Source of the DNA: Tolypeutes matacus
Lineage: Eukaryota > Chordata > Mammalia > Cingulata > Chlamyphoridae
Assembly (NCBI GenBank): GCA_026826555.1
Contig: JAKSZT010000116.1
Span: forward strand, 186,001 to 250,000
Length of the DNA stretch: 64,000 bases
Direction: 5' to 3'
Shown here: piece by piece, positions 11,181 through 22,672 of the stretch
How the letters are laid out: each line of letters begins with the position of its first letter
Numbering within the stretch: position 1 is the first letter of the stretch
Translations under genes and position numbers: made by a program
The notes under the pieces: model-generated
The model's database searches: none
What the model was told of the DNA's origin: nothing
What the model saw: the letters and a program-made list of their open reading frames with translations, nothing else

Positions 11181-13189
11181 ATGCTTGGTAAGCTCAAACA
11201 GCTAGGAACACAGGGATGATGAGCTGTCCTGTTCCCAAATGGCAGTGTGATGCAGCTGCCCTGTGAATTCACCTGTAAACTGAGGGTGTCTCCAGAGTAG
11301 GTGAGAATGAGTAATGGTTAGACAGAGAGGGAAGTGCTCTTGGCCAGCAAGGCCTGCAATCAGCGAGTCATGCAGGGGAGTCACAGGGTTTGGGGACTTG
11401 TATAAAGTCACAGATGGCCCAGTAAGATGTACCAACCTCATGCAGTGGTGGGTCAGTTGGGCAGGGGCAGATAAAAGCATGGGGCTGGTGGTCTGGTGCA
11501 ACAGAGGAGTCAGTGAACACAGAGGAGACTTCCTGCTCCTTCTCCATTTGCCCTTCCCTCCTTCTCTTGGCCTCCAGTATTGACCCTCTGAGGAGGCTGC
11601 TCTTACTGTACCCCTCCTGGGTAACAGACACAACTCAGGTCTCCTTCTTTCAGTTCTAAATTCACCTTCTCCAATCTTGGGGCAGCTAAAGAAAGTGCAA
11701 TGCCAAGATGAAACCTGCTGGTATCAGGAAGCTAATGTCAAATTTCAGATTACAGCACTGGCTACAGCAATAACATCAACAGAATGAGCATCAATAGGCC
11801 AATGACCCTAATAAATAGTACGGGAATCCCAGAAAGTCCTGGGACCTAGGGCTGACAAGAATAGTTTTGAGCTTGTGAGAGAGTGCAATGTTTCCAGAAA
11901 ACCTCAATCGTGCAGATGCCAGATATTTCTCAGACTAATTAAATATTAAATTTTCAACACATTTTTAACAGTTTTGAAAATGTAGACCTCTTCAATCTCA
12001 GAAGAGAATGGAGGGTTTGGATGGGAAGAAGTTGATGAATAAATGAAGAACCTGGGATCTAACACGTGTTCACTGAAGTTCCCCCAAGGCAGAGAGGGAA
12101 TGACTTGTTTGGGGACCAAACATTCAGAGCCCAAATGAAAACCATCATCACAGATTCTGGATCCACAAAGGAGGACAGGGAGAAAGCCCTGTTCAGCACT
12201 CACAGCCTCACTTAGAGATGTGAGTCACTCTAGAGGGTCTTCACTGGGGAATAAGCAGAAGGAAGTCCATCTCCTCCTGTGGTGCTAAAAGCCCTCTAAC
12301 AGAACACGTGTTGAAAGCAGTGTGGCCTTCACATGGTCGCATCCATGCTTCTCATGCAGGTTGCTCAGTCTTGCTGAGGGAGGCCTCCCCTGGCTAGGCA
12401 GCTGGAGAGGGGGCCGAGGAGAGTGAGCACTTTTCCTTTATGGGCAACTCTATTTGCAAAGGGTGAGGGGAAGTGCCCACTGCAGTAATGTTATAGATAC
12501 AACTCAATATCTTCAAATGAACAACTATGTATGATTTCATTGTGTAATATTTTCATAATTTCTTTTGAATTATAACCAAATTATCCATGCAAAGAGTATA
12601 AAAATAATTTATATTTGTTAGGGAAAACATCCAAATTCTTTTCTAGCTTCAACCCCTATTCCTCCTTCCTCAGAATTATCTCATTGGGAGATTATTTTGG
12701 GTACACATTTCTGTTTGAAAATACATGCATTCTCTAGTTTCATCCATCCCACAACCTATCACATTTGAGAAAATATTGGAGTTCAACTTAAGAATATAAA
12801 TAAGTTTTCTAACTTCTTAAAATACTTGAGATTAGAAGTATATCATCTAATTATGAAAGTATCATTTCTGATTTAAAATAATAAAGAAAATTGGAGTCAA
12901 ATTAAAAGCAGGCCACTGTTGTTCAGTGGCTGTTAAACTTGAAAATTCATCAGAATGAGGTGAAGAAACTTGAAAAATATCAATGGTTGGGGTGCTTTGT
13001 AAGAAAATGCTACAATAATGGGCAGCATTATTTTTGAAATGGTAATTTTTAAAATGCTTACCGACAATGTAATGGATTGAAGAACCAGTGAAAACAACCT
13101 GTATAATTTGAAATAAGTGGAAAGCCCATCTTTACATAAACTAAGAGAAATCTCAAGTTCTAATGCATAAATTAGTGGTAACAAATTGA
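11181..13189. other. Low-copy duplicon spacer, unit 2
   Basis: Homologous to 5159-7139, with the same order of landmarks. Open frames of up to ~143 codons (11202-11633, minus) do not keep the same frame as in units 1 and 4, which argues against coding function. The AT-rich right part (12550-13180) matches 6540-7130. There is no L1 insertion at the site that is disrupted in units 3 and 6. Confidence 0.55.
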
Positions 13190-13384
13190 ACACAGATGAG
13201 TGTGGAAGAAGATGTGGGAGGAGCAGATCTCAGAACAAACTGCAAGTGCACATTTCCAAGAGGAGAATGATATCCTGAATTGCACAGTCACAGCTGCTTC
13301 CTTAAAATATTGGCAACAAGTTGCCCAGACTGGAGGTGGAGATTCTTTCGAGATTCACATTCATTAGATTCACAGGGTTTCTCT

Positions 13385-13400
13385 CCAATATGAATATTAT
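13385..13400. repeat. Left target-site duplication of the L1 in zinc-finger copy 2
   Basis: The bases TGAATATTATAATATT lie just before the poly-T. They match TGAATGTTATAATATT just after the insertion at 14205-14222, with one difference. The uninterrupted exon copies have a similar sequence (TGAATGTTGTAATGTT). Confidence 0.75.
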
Positions 13401-14207
13401 AATATTTTTTTTTTTTATTATGGGTAAAAATCAAAATTCTCACAATACATACAAACATTTGTAAAATGATATATAAATATATATGCATATATGTGTATTT
13501 GCTTACAAAAATGTTATTTTATATATATATATATACATATATTTTAAGAGGTGCTTAGATTACCTAAAATATTATACGGAACCCACTCGGATTCCCATGT
13601 TGCCCACCTCCCACACCTCCCACNNNNNNNNNNNNNNNNNNNNNNNNNNNNNNNNNNNNNNNNNNNNNNNNNNNNNNNNNNNNNNNNNNNNNNNNNNNNN
13701 NNNNNNNNNNNNNNNNNNNNNNNNNNNNNNNNNNNNNNNNNNNNNNNNNNNNNNNNNNNNNNNNNNNNNNNNNNNNNNNNNNNNNNNNNNNNNNNNNNNN
13801 NNNNNNNNNNNNNNNNNNNNNNNNNNNNNNNNNNNNNNNNNNNNNNNNNNNNNNNNNNNNNNNNNNNNNNNNNNNNNNNNNNNNNNNNNNNNNNNNNNNN
13901 NNNNNNNNNNNNNNNNNNNNNNNNNNNNNNNNNNNNNNNNNNNNNNNNNNNNNNNNNNNNNNNNNNNNNNNNNNNNNNNNNNNNNNNNNNNNNNNNNNNN
14001 NNNNNNNNNNNNNNNNNNNNNNNAAATGAGTTCAAGTGGCTAAGAGACTTCAAAGAGAGTCGGGAGGTCATCCCAGAGGTAACTCTTACGCACACCTCAG
14101 TAGGAACTCATAGAACATCTAAGTGCCTATCACCCCACTCAGTGGGGTTCCTGAGAGCTCCGGAGACACCCTGGTCTTATATAAGGGGGGATAGCCCCAG
14201 AGACTGA
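13401..14207 (-). mobile_element. 5'-truncated L1 with inverted 5' segment (twin priming), contains assembly gap
   Basis: The left part (13401-13623) is the L1 3' end on the minus strand, beginning with its poly-A read as poly-T. The right part (14024-14207) matches the L1 3' UTR at about 24735-24915 but in plus orientation. A 3' part in one direction and a 5' part inverted is the classic twin-priming product. The inversion point falls in the 400-N gap. Flanking ~16 bp duplications confirm target-primed insertion into the zinc-finger exon. Confidence 0.75.
13624..14023. other. Assembly gap, 400 N
   Basis: Exactly 400 undetermined bases inside the inverted L1. Open frames spanning it are artefacts. 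Confidence 1.
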
Positions 14208-14350
14208 ATGTTATAATATTTAATGAGATACTGCCTCCTGCTGAAGGCTATTCCACATTCCTTACATATATAGGGTTTCCCTACACTATGAATTTTCTCA
14301 TGGTCAGTGAGATTTGATTTGCTCCTGAAGGCTTTCCTACATTCCTTTCA

Positions 14351-14710
<360 letters not shown>

Positions 14711-15440
14711 TTAGAATTAAAGGGTTCCCATATATGTATCATTCCTCTTCAGTAAGAATTTTCTGATGAATAAAGAGATTTTCTGTTAGGTTTAACATTT
14801 CTATGCTTGTTCCCCGGTATGGTTTTTAAAATGAGGAGCAAAAATCGACTGTAAAGAGCAGACTACATTCAGGAAACTCATATGGTTTCTCTCCAGTGTA
14901 GATTTTCTCACATTCCATGAGGTTCTGTTTCAGATGGAAACATTCCCATGTTCATTATAATATTAACTTTTGTATGAATATTTCATGTTCAATGAGATTT
15001 AATGTCTGGATGAAGGATTTCCAATATTACTTGCATACACAGGGTTTTACTCCTGCATGTTTCTTTGATGTGACTCTAGCTTTCTCAAATTCATGAAATC
15101 CCAAATGGTTTCTCTGAAGGATTAATTCTTTGGTATCTCACGAGGTTGAATTTCCAAGAAAACTTCACAGTCATTACACTTAAAAGGGAGGACCACCATG
15201 TGGGGCAAACTGGGAAAACACATTTTCCTCATTCTTTTACCTTACATAGATCCCCTCATGTTTAGGTAAGCATGATGCAAATTCCTTCAAAGTGAAGTTA
15301 CATTCATAGAAGTTTTATTTTGAGAAAACAATGTTTGCAATCAGAGAACATATTTTCCCAACTTCTTACATTCTCTGCCTTCTTAAGTCTGTACTGTTGT
15401 GGAAGTAGATATAGCTTCACTCACAAGCTTTTTGTTACAA

Positions 15441-15652
15441 ACATATTACTGTTTGTAAATACATGCATTCTCTAGTTTCATCCACCCCACACTCTATCAC
15501 ATATGAGAAAAATGTTGGAGTACAACTTAATAATATGAATAAATTTTCTTACTTCTTAAAATACTTGAGATTAGAAGTATATCATCTAATTATGAAAGGA
15601 TCACTTCTGATTTAAAATACTAAGGAAAATTGGAGTGAAGTAGAATGCAGGC
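15441..15652. repeat. Start of duplicon unit 3 (AT-rich spacer part)
   Basis: Matches about 6690-6894 of unit 1. The piece ends at the provirus LTR (15653). Its continuation resumes at 25863, after the provirus and an L1. Confidence 0.7.
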
Positions 15653-16040
15653 TGTTGTAATTCAATGTGAAGGTAGACAGTGTCTGGAATGATCCAAAGA
15701 AAGTTAGCAACCAGGGGACCTCACTCCATGTGGAATGTAGGCAAGTTTATTTAGGCTGAAACTGCTGTTTATATTACAAAGCTGATAACAAAAATAGGGC
15801 ATCCTTCACTGCTTCCTCAGCTTGCTATGTGAGAGCGCTGCCTGTTTCTGTGTTCCCAGAAAATCTTTCTTGGGACTCAGACAATAACATTTTTTGGTGT
15901 GTTCATTCTGCTCTGCTTCCTCCTGCAGATGTTTGCAATATGCAGTATCCTTGGAGACATTGACTAATCTTTCTCTGCCTGCAAGCATGCTTTTTAATGC
16001 TTAACCCTTTATGTTTTGGCTCTCAGCATCTTTTCCAACA
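15653..16040 (-). repeat. Provirus 1, 3' LTR
   Basis: About 388 bp, with TG and CA ends on the minus strand (TGTTGGAAAAGATGCTGAGA start at 16040). It is homologous to the LTRs at 22276-22672, 42708-43097, 49411-49616 and 62853-63234. It is preceded on the minus strand by the purine-rich tract at 16041-16060. Confidence 0.85.
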
Positions 16041-17770
16041 ATTCCCCCTTGTTTGTTTTTGGTCCAGGGTGACTGTGCCTGTCTTAGGTTGTCCTCCTCT
16101 GAAGGTCTTTCCCATCACTGGCCACCAGCCAAGCAGCATAGACAGGAGTTTGAGAGTTAAGTGTTTTAAGCAGAATCAAGTTATAGGCATGGCTGGCCTT
16201 TTCAGCCCTATTAATGTGGGATATCAAGGTTTTGTGAATGCTTCCTAATACAGTTAAGAGTAGCAGAGCACCAATGATCACCAGACTGAAGTTAGTAAGT
16301 ACAGAGGTTGATTTCCGACAATGTAGGAGGTTTATTTTATTTAACTGATCTGTCACTCATTGCCAAAATTCACCACCTGAAAGCGTACTAAGTTGATTCA
16401 AAGACATGCTCAAAATCTTCTTTTGCAAATATGTAATTTCTATAGATAAATTTGTGTTATGACCTATTAAATGATTTTCATTTTTTTCTCATTCATAATG
16501 GGAATCATTGTATGGGAAATAAGTGATAGAAAAAGCACTTTCATTGTAATCACACTTCAAACCTTGTTTTAAATTCAGATTATATACCTGATCTTCCATT
16601 TGTGCAACAGCCATCTCTAAGTCATTAAGCCTAGTGTTAATATGCTCATCAATATATGCCTGACTATGCCATAACTCACTAGCATCATGATGCCAATTCT
16701 AACATATTGTCTTCTTTGGATATTCTCATGTAGGGCAGTTCCTGCCACAGCAGCACCTGTGATAATACCTATTAGCCCTAATACAGCAGCTATAATTAAT
16801 CCAATTAAACATTTGGTTCTTTTCAAATAATGATTTAGAAAGTGCCAAGGGATTTGGCTCTCAGAGGAAGACTTCCAGCAGTGATTCATGAGAACTGGAT
16901 GCCGTATTCCACGATGCCATCATCCTACTAGAACTGCAGTAGAACTCTCCTGTAAAACATATTCTGATACAAAAGTGTAAAGGGAGCAATTGCTGCAGAT
17001 AAACCATGTTTGATTAATGTTCACTGTTCCTACTATAAAAACAATGGGATCCTGTACACATACTTTAAGAAATTAAGTGAATTTTCTTTTTAAACTGGTA
17101 ATATTAGTTTTACTGCCTTGTAATTCAAAAATTGGGCTAGTTCCCAAAAATAATTTCCACAAATAATTTTTTGTTTTTTTAAGTTTACTGTCCCATAGTT
17201 CTGGGATAAATCTTCCCTGATGAGTCTAATTTAGTGAGGTATTTATACTTATGACATCCCCAAAATTCTAAAAATATTGATAGCTTTCTTTATTTGTTTT
17301 TGCTGAATTACTAATTTTTCAACTTATAGTTGTGTTTCATTAGGTTTTGATATCCCTATAAGGGCCCGATTCTTTACAATTCTATAGGAATTATTAAAGA
17401 CTACAACCTCAGATGAAATATGGTGTGTATGCCATTTATCACTTTATACTATGATTTTGGGGCTGTATACATGGATCAATGGATCATTTGAAGTTAGGTC
17501 ATTCAAGAAAAGGCAAGGTTAAATTTTCAATAAATTTCCCATCCTCATCAGATTTTAGAGGAAAGCAAGAATCAAGGGACCCAGGAAAATGAAAAGACTG
17601 ATTAATATAAACATGGTAGTATTTGTCCTCCCAAGCCAACAATTCTAAAATAGGTGAATTAGTAATATAAGCCCAATATGTAAAATTATGTGAAAGTGCA
17701 CTATTTACTGCTGTGATTGTCAATGTAAGCATAGCAAGGAATAACAGTTAGAATGACATTCTGCCTTTTA
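16041..17770 (-). pseudogene. Provirus 1 env remnant
   Basis: Remnant of a betaretrovirus-type envelope gene, read right to left. The start of the surface subunit lies near 17732, with a hydrophobic leader followed by 60-odd residues with several N-glycosylation-type sites (17499-17732). The transmembrane subunit is at about 16084-16890 and has a hydrophobic Gly/Ala/Ile-rich fusion-peptide-like stretch near 16720-16800 and a second hydrophobic, membrane-span-like stretch near 16230-16300. Frameshifts and stops separate these pieces. The equivalent region in provirus 2 is 47460-49350. Not functional. Confidence 0.75.
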
Positions 17771-20700
17771 GAAGTTACCATCTTTTCTGCTTTTTGAGTC
17801 AGCATCTTTGGCTTCTTTATATCTAGTTCCACACGTCTGGACAGGACCCAAATATGGTGTCCTTTATCTGTAATGATAAGAGCAAAACCTCGTCCCTATA
17901 TCTTAGCTTAACTTTGGCCTTATCCCATTGATTATTATTTTTATGCTTTCAGTAAACTAGTTGTCCAATATTTGTTTTGTATTACTGCCTGATTTTGCAA
18001 GAAATGCTCTGCTGCTAATGTTGATTCTGACCTTTGGCTTAAAAAATTTATTGTAAATAATGCTTGATATAATTGTTCTCACACTTTACCTTTTCCCCCT
18101 CTTTGGTTTTTGTAGCATTTATAGAAGTTTAATGGTTAATTTTTTTATGATAAGTATACATACATTCACAGGTTTTCTATACAGGGGATACACTGATATA
18201 CTTGGCTTATTCTTGGCTAGATTCCTGGATAGATACAAATAAATTTTAATATATATTTAATTTAATAAATTTTATTGACAATTAGGGTGAGAAACAAAAA
18301 ACATAACTAATTAAAAGATTAAATCAATATTGAACAAAGTTACAGAATGACAGGTAAATAGAGCAGTTATATATATATACTTACCAATATTTAGCTTTTA
18401 GCTGGGAAGTGGGGAAGTGTTGAAGTAGCAACTGATACTTGCATTTTGGTTGAGTGTGTTTAAGATTCATGAATTGATACTATAGAGAATAATTTGTATT
18501 TTGCTAATTCTGGAGGAAGGGGCCAGCCTCCTCAGGAAGGAACACAACACTCCCTGGGCAGTATATTTTAAGGTTTATGCATCAATACCTGTGAGAGTGG
18601 CCATCTCCCCAAGGGATTAATACAACATCTGTTGAAATGCAATTTATTTTTTTAAATTTGTTACAAAATGTCCTTGATGCACTTCCTATTTTAATTTCCA
18701 ATATTTTCCCTGAAATGTGAAAAGAGTTAACTAGCAAGGCATTGGCTTGTTGATTAAGAAAGTTTTCTGCATGATGCTTTAATTTTAGGTTTGAACAATA
18801 CTTCCTAAATGTTTTTTTTTTTATAAAGATATTTAATTTCAGGGCTGTTCAAATTTAAAACAAAAGATTTATTTATACTTAATAAAATATCTTCTCATGT
18901 AACATACAAGTTATTAAATTATTTATATATGCAATGTATTGTATTGAAGTTTTGATTAGTATTTAAGTATATTATACATAATTCATAACTACAGTAGATT
19001 ATACATTAACAGACATCCAATGAATAAAATTTTGTTTCTAAGAATTTAAGATTCTTAGTAACATGATTAGAATCACCTCAAATCTTTAATGTTTGTATAG
19101 TTTGAGGCATAGGTAAAAACAAATTAATATTTCCTATTTGGTCTGTGGGGTAATACATTAACTTGTAATATTAATAGTTGCATTCATTTTGTTGTTAACA
19201 TTATAATTAGAAGTGGGGCTGTTGCTTACAGTGTTGAATATAAACTTGATTTATTCTTGGCTATTTTACAGGAAGGGGAATGTGGGCTGTCTTGACTTGC
19301 TAAGAAAATATTAAAGAAAGCTTAAGCAATTTTTAAAACACAGTGATAGTGACATAACTAGATATTAATTTTTTGCAACAAACAAGCAATATTTGGACCA
19401 TTGCATGCTGTAGTGGTGTTATTTTATTTTACTATAATATACTGTTATGCACTACCCCAGCAGTCTTTAATGGCTGCTTTCTTCTTATAGTTATAACTAA
19501 AAATTATGATTAATAACATTATATTTTATTTACTATTATATTGAAACATTATATTTTCAGGAATTTTATAAACTTTTAAAGTTTTCATATAAACTTTTTG
19601 TTCATATAACTTTAAATGTTATAAAAGAAAATTTATTTTAATTATACACTTTTAAATACTTCATTCATCTGACATCACATGAACTTAAATATTTTTAGTA
19701 TTTTACTTTTTTTTAGGTAAATGACCAAGTTATTTGTGACAGTTTGAAATAAAAGCTATCTTTCAGGATTTGACTTTGAGAAAGCAGGTTCAAACATTTT
19801 GTTCTTTTTAAAAGTGATAAGACCTGTTTCTTCATGGAAATGATAAGATTAAAGTACAAGAAGCTATTTTGATAAAACACACTTTCTTTATTGCATACTG
19901 ATTTTTGAGGAGAAAAACTTTGTCAACTTTTACTAAAACAGGTTACTGAATTGAGAAATTTTGAGAAAGAATAAAACTTTAACTTTATATTATTACATTG
20001 TTTGACATTAAAGCTTTTAAATTTTTATAGATAGACTGCTTAAATTTTACTTAGCTTTGACCATAAAAATTTCTTTTTCACAAGCCTTTTACACTTTTAT
20101 ATTTATTCAGGTTTTTCCCACATTTTACATTGTTTTAATAACTAGTTATTTTATCTTAGGATAAAATGATTTTCTTTTCTTTAATAAAAAAAGCACATTC
20201 TATATACCTTCCATACTTGTTACCACAATGATTTTGGAAACTACTTCCAAGCAAACTTCTGACAACATATAATTACCATCAACTTTAAAACAAACTTGTT
20301 AGAATAATGATTTAATTTGAGTATAACTATTTTTATTATTTTGAACTAATATCCATATTTATTTATTAATTTAAGTGCTTATTTAATTTTTGGCCATTTG
20401 ATTAGAGCTCTTGTAAGAATCTTCATTTATCAATTTAATATTACCATCCAGAGGTATCAAAATATACACTGACACTGAACAAACAGATAAATACAAAAAG
20501 AATTATGACACACTAACCAAAACATAAAGCTTACTAATTTGACCCATAATTTATACTCCTCTTGTATGGCTGTCTTCAAGCCCTCCATCATTTCACGTTT
20601 GATTTTACTGTTTTTAGATTTTTCTAGAATCTCTGTTACCTGTAATATATAAGCTTGTTCTTTGAAACACTTTTGTTCATAATCAGCAACCAGCCAGGAC

Positions 20701-20830
20701 AACTTAAACAGCCTAAATACAGTTAAGCTCTAATTTAGCAGTTTATACAGATATTTAACATGTATATTTTGGATTACTGCTCTTTAGGAGTACACTTAGG
20801 CTCAAAGTTCAGATTTCTGTGGTAGGCCTT
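17771..20830 (-). other. AT-rich block in place of pol, provirus 1
   Basis: About 3 kb between the gag and env remnants. I find no protease DTG, reverse transcriptase DD motif, RNase H or integrase signature in any frame. The only longer open frame is a Lys/Glu-rich 81-codon stretch at 20457-20702 with no recognised relative. The block is shared with provirus 2 (45211-47450) and the provirus 4 fragment (60346-61990), so it belonged to the element before these copies formed. A purine-rich tract like the real polypurine tract lies at about 18085-18115 (read on the minus strand). Confidence 0.65.
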
Positions 20831-22255
20831 TTAATTCCTGTTCTTAATTTTGGGTATACTCAGTGAAGGGGTAATAAACTTAGTTTCAGCTGAGGAACGA
20901 TCGACAGCTGTACTGCTTTTGGTAACTGCCTTAAGTTCTGTTACAGGGTGGAGTGAACTGCTCTGTTGCTGACTAGATAAATTTTGAGCATGGTTGGGAA
21001 ATGTGCTCATATTTTTTGACTGAGGTCCTTGAGTAAGGTCTGCTTGGAAGTTTCCCAACATATTAACGAGACTACCATTTTTATGATATTTAGAATGGCA
21101 TTCCTTGGCACAGTGTAACCCTTTCAGGCATTTTAGAAACACACGACCTGGTATTGATTTATTATTGCCACTAAATGGAGCTCTTACAGTAGTTTTGGCT
21201 GGCAATCTTTTTTTCATATCACCTGGTTTCCCACATTCAAAGCAATTTAAGTTATTAATCATAGGACTATGTCCTTTTAGAACAGCTGCAAGAAGGTTCA
21301 TGTTATAGGTATTAGGCCCACTGTTTTTGCATACTTTTATATAATCCTATAAAGTTCTTCCATTTGCCTTTATTGGACATAAATCCTTTTTACACTCACT
21401 GTTAGCATTATCAAAAGCCAATATTAGAATAAGCATTTCTTTAAGATCTGATTGAGTTGCTGTTTTGTTGCCTACATCTGCCAGCCTTGCTACAATTTCA
21501 GCATAGGGTTCAGCATTTCCCTGGACATTTAAAAAAAATAATTGAACAGCCTGTCCAGGGGTGGAGATTCATTGCCAGGGAGCTAGGCAGCACAATTGCA
21601 CTTGTACATGGCAATATCATCATATTGTGCTTGGCGAGAAATCCCAGCCCATTGACCTGTTCCTAATATTTGTTCAGCAATAATAGGCACTAGTGGATTT
21701 TGCTGTTGATTTCGTCATGCTAAAATATTAGCTTCATCAGCCCACCAAGTTTTAAATTGAAAAAATTCTGCTGAATTAAGAACAGCTTGAGCTTACAAAT
21801 CCCAGTCCAAAACTATTAACCTGTTTACTTGTGCTATTCGTTGCACCAATTCTTGAGTATAAGGAGTATTTACTCCATATTGAGTACATGCTTGTTTTAA
21901 TTCTTTGATAGTGTTAGAAGGAATAGGAGCATGCTCATATTGTACACCCCCTTGGGATTGTTAGCATGTAATGGGATTTGACTTACTGTTACTGGAAAAG
22001 TAAAAAAAAAAAAAATACATAGAATCTGAATTCCTTTCTCTAATTCCCTGTGCTTTACTTTTCATAATTGAAGAGTATGGTGCTGGCACAAAAACACAAG
22101 CTATTGGAGGGTCATAAAATGTTGTAAAAAATGGATCAGTAGATACCTTCTGAGGGGCAGACAATCAAGATTATTCGACTGTCCAACCGAATGCAAGGAC
22201 CATCCGACCCAGCAGTCCTTGTTTCCACAGCACTGATCCAGTGAAGACTAGTTGT
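20831..22255 (-). pseudogene. Provirus 1 gag remnant, matrix part deleted
   Basis: Capsid and nucleocapsid remnant of a betaretrovirus-type gag. The nucleocapsid part (20831-21301) has two CCHC-knuckle relics, both missing metal-binding residues: in the first, the expected His and last Cys are replaced. The capsid part, with many stops, occupies about 21310-21960. Compared with provirus 3, the leader joins straight to the pre-capsid region near 22160: about 420 bp encoding matrix (equivalent to roughly 63345-63773) is missing. Not functional. Confidence 0.75.
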
Positions 22256-22273
22256 GCCCCACATTGGTGGCCA
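22256..22273 (-). promoter_or_regulatory. Provirus 1 primer-binding site (tRNA-Lys type)
   Basis: The minus strand reads TGGCCACCAATGTGGGGC, just inside the 5' LTR, compared with TGGCACCAAATGTGGGGC in provirus 2. The nearest tRNA complement I know is lysine. The LTR end next to it has lost about 16 bases relative to provirus 2. Confidence 0.7.
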
Positions 22274-22275
22274 TC

Positions 22276-22672
22276 TGAGGTAGATTGTGCCAAGAATGAT
22301 CCAAAGAAAGACTGGGATCAGTAGACCTCACTCCATGTGGAATGCAGACAAGTTTATTTAGGCTGAAGCTGCTTTTTATACTACAAAGTTGATAACAAAA
22401 TTAGGGCATTCTTCACTAGTTCCTCATCTTGGTACATGAGAGCGCTGCCTGTTTCTGGGTTCCCAGACAATCTTTCTTGGGAATTTAGACAATAATATGT
22501 TAGTGATGTGTTCATTCAACTCTGCCTCCTCCCACTGATGTCTGCAGTATGCAGTGTCCTTGGAGACATTTACTGATGTTTTAGTAAATGTAACTTACTA
22601 AAGCATGCCTGAAAGCATGCCTTTTAAAATGCTTAACCCTTTATGTTCTAGCTCACTGCATTTTTTTCAGCA
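22276..22672 (-). repeat. Provirus 1, 5' LTR
   Basis: Homologous to 15653-16040. Its outer edge, near 22672, abuts L1 sequence without a target duplication. The inner ~16 bp next to the primer-binding site are deleted. Confidence 0.75.

Larger units (their letters stand above)
15653..22672 (-). mobile_element. ERV-K-like (class II) provirus 1, defective, minus strand
   Basis: A two-LTR provirus in reverse orientation. LTRs are at 15653-16040 (3') and about 22276-22672 (5'). The primer-binding site (22256-22273) reads TGGCCACCAATGTGGGGC on the minus strand, close to the complement of the lysine tRNA used by betaretroviruses. Order on the minus strand: gag remnant, a ~3 kb AT-rich block without recognisable pol, env remnant, polypurine tract, LTR. 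Everything coding is interrupted. The flanking hexamers differ (GCAGGC on the left, TCCAAG on the right), so no target duplication is kept. Confidence 0.8.

Noticed and set aside
13483..14207. Long open frames of 183-218 codons on both strands
   Set aside because: They span the 400-N gap and are translations of undetermined bases.
20457..20702. 81-codon Lys/Glu-rich frame as a retroviral accessory gene
   Set aside because: The equivalent in provirus 4 (about 61600-61850) is interrupted, and the region is missing from provirus 2. No known family is recognised.
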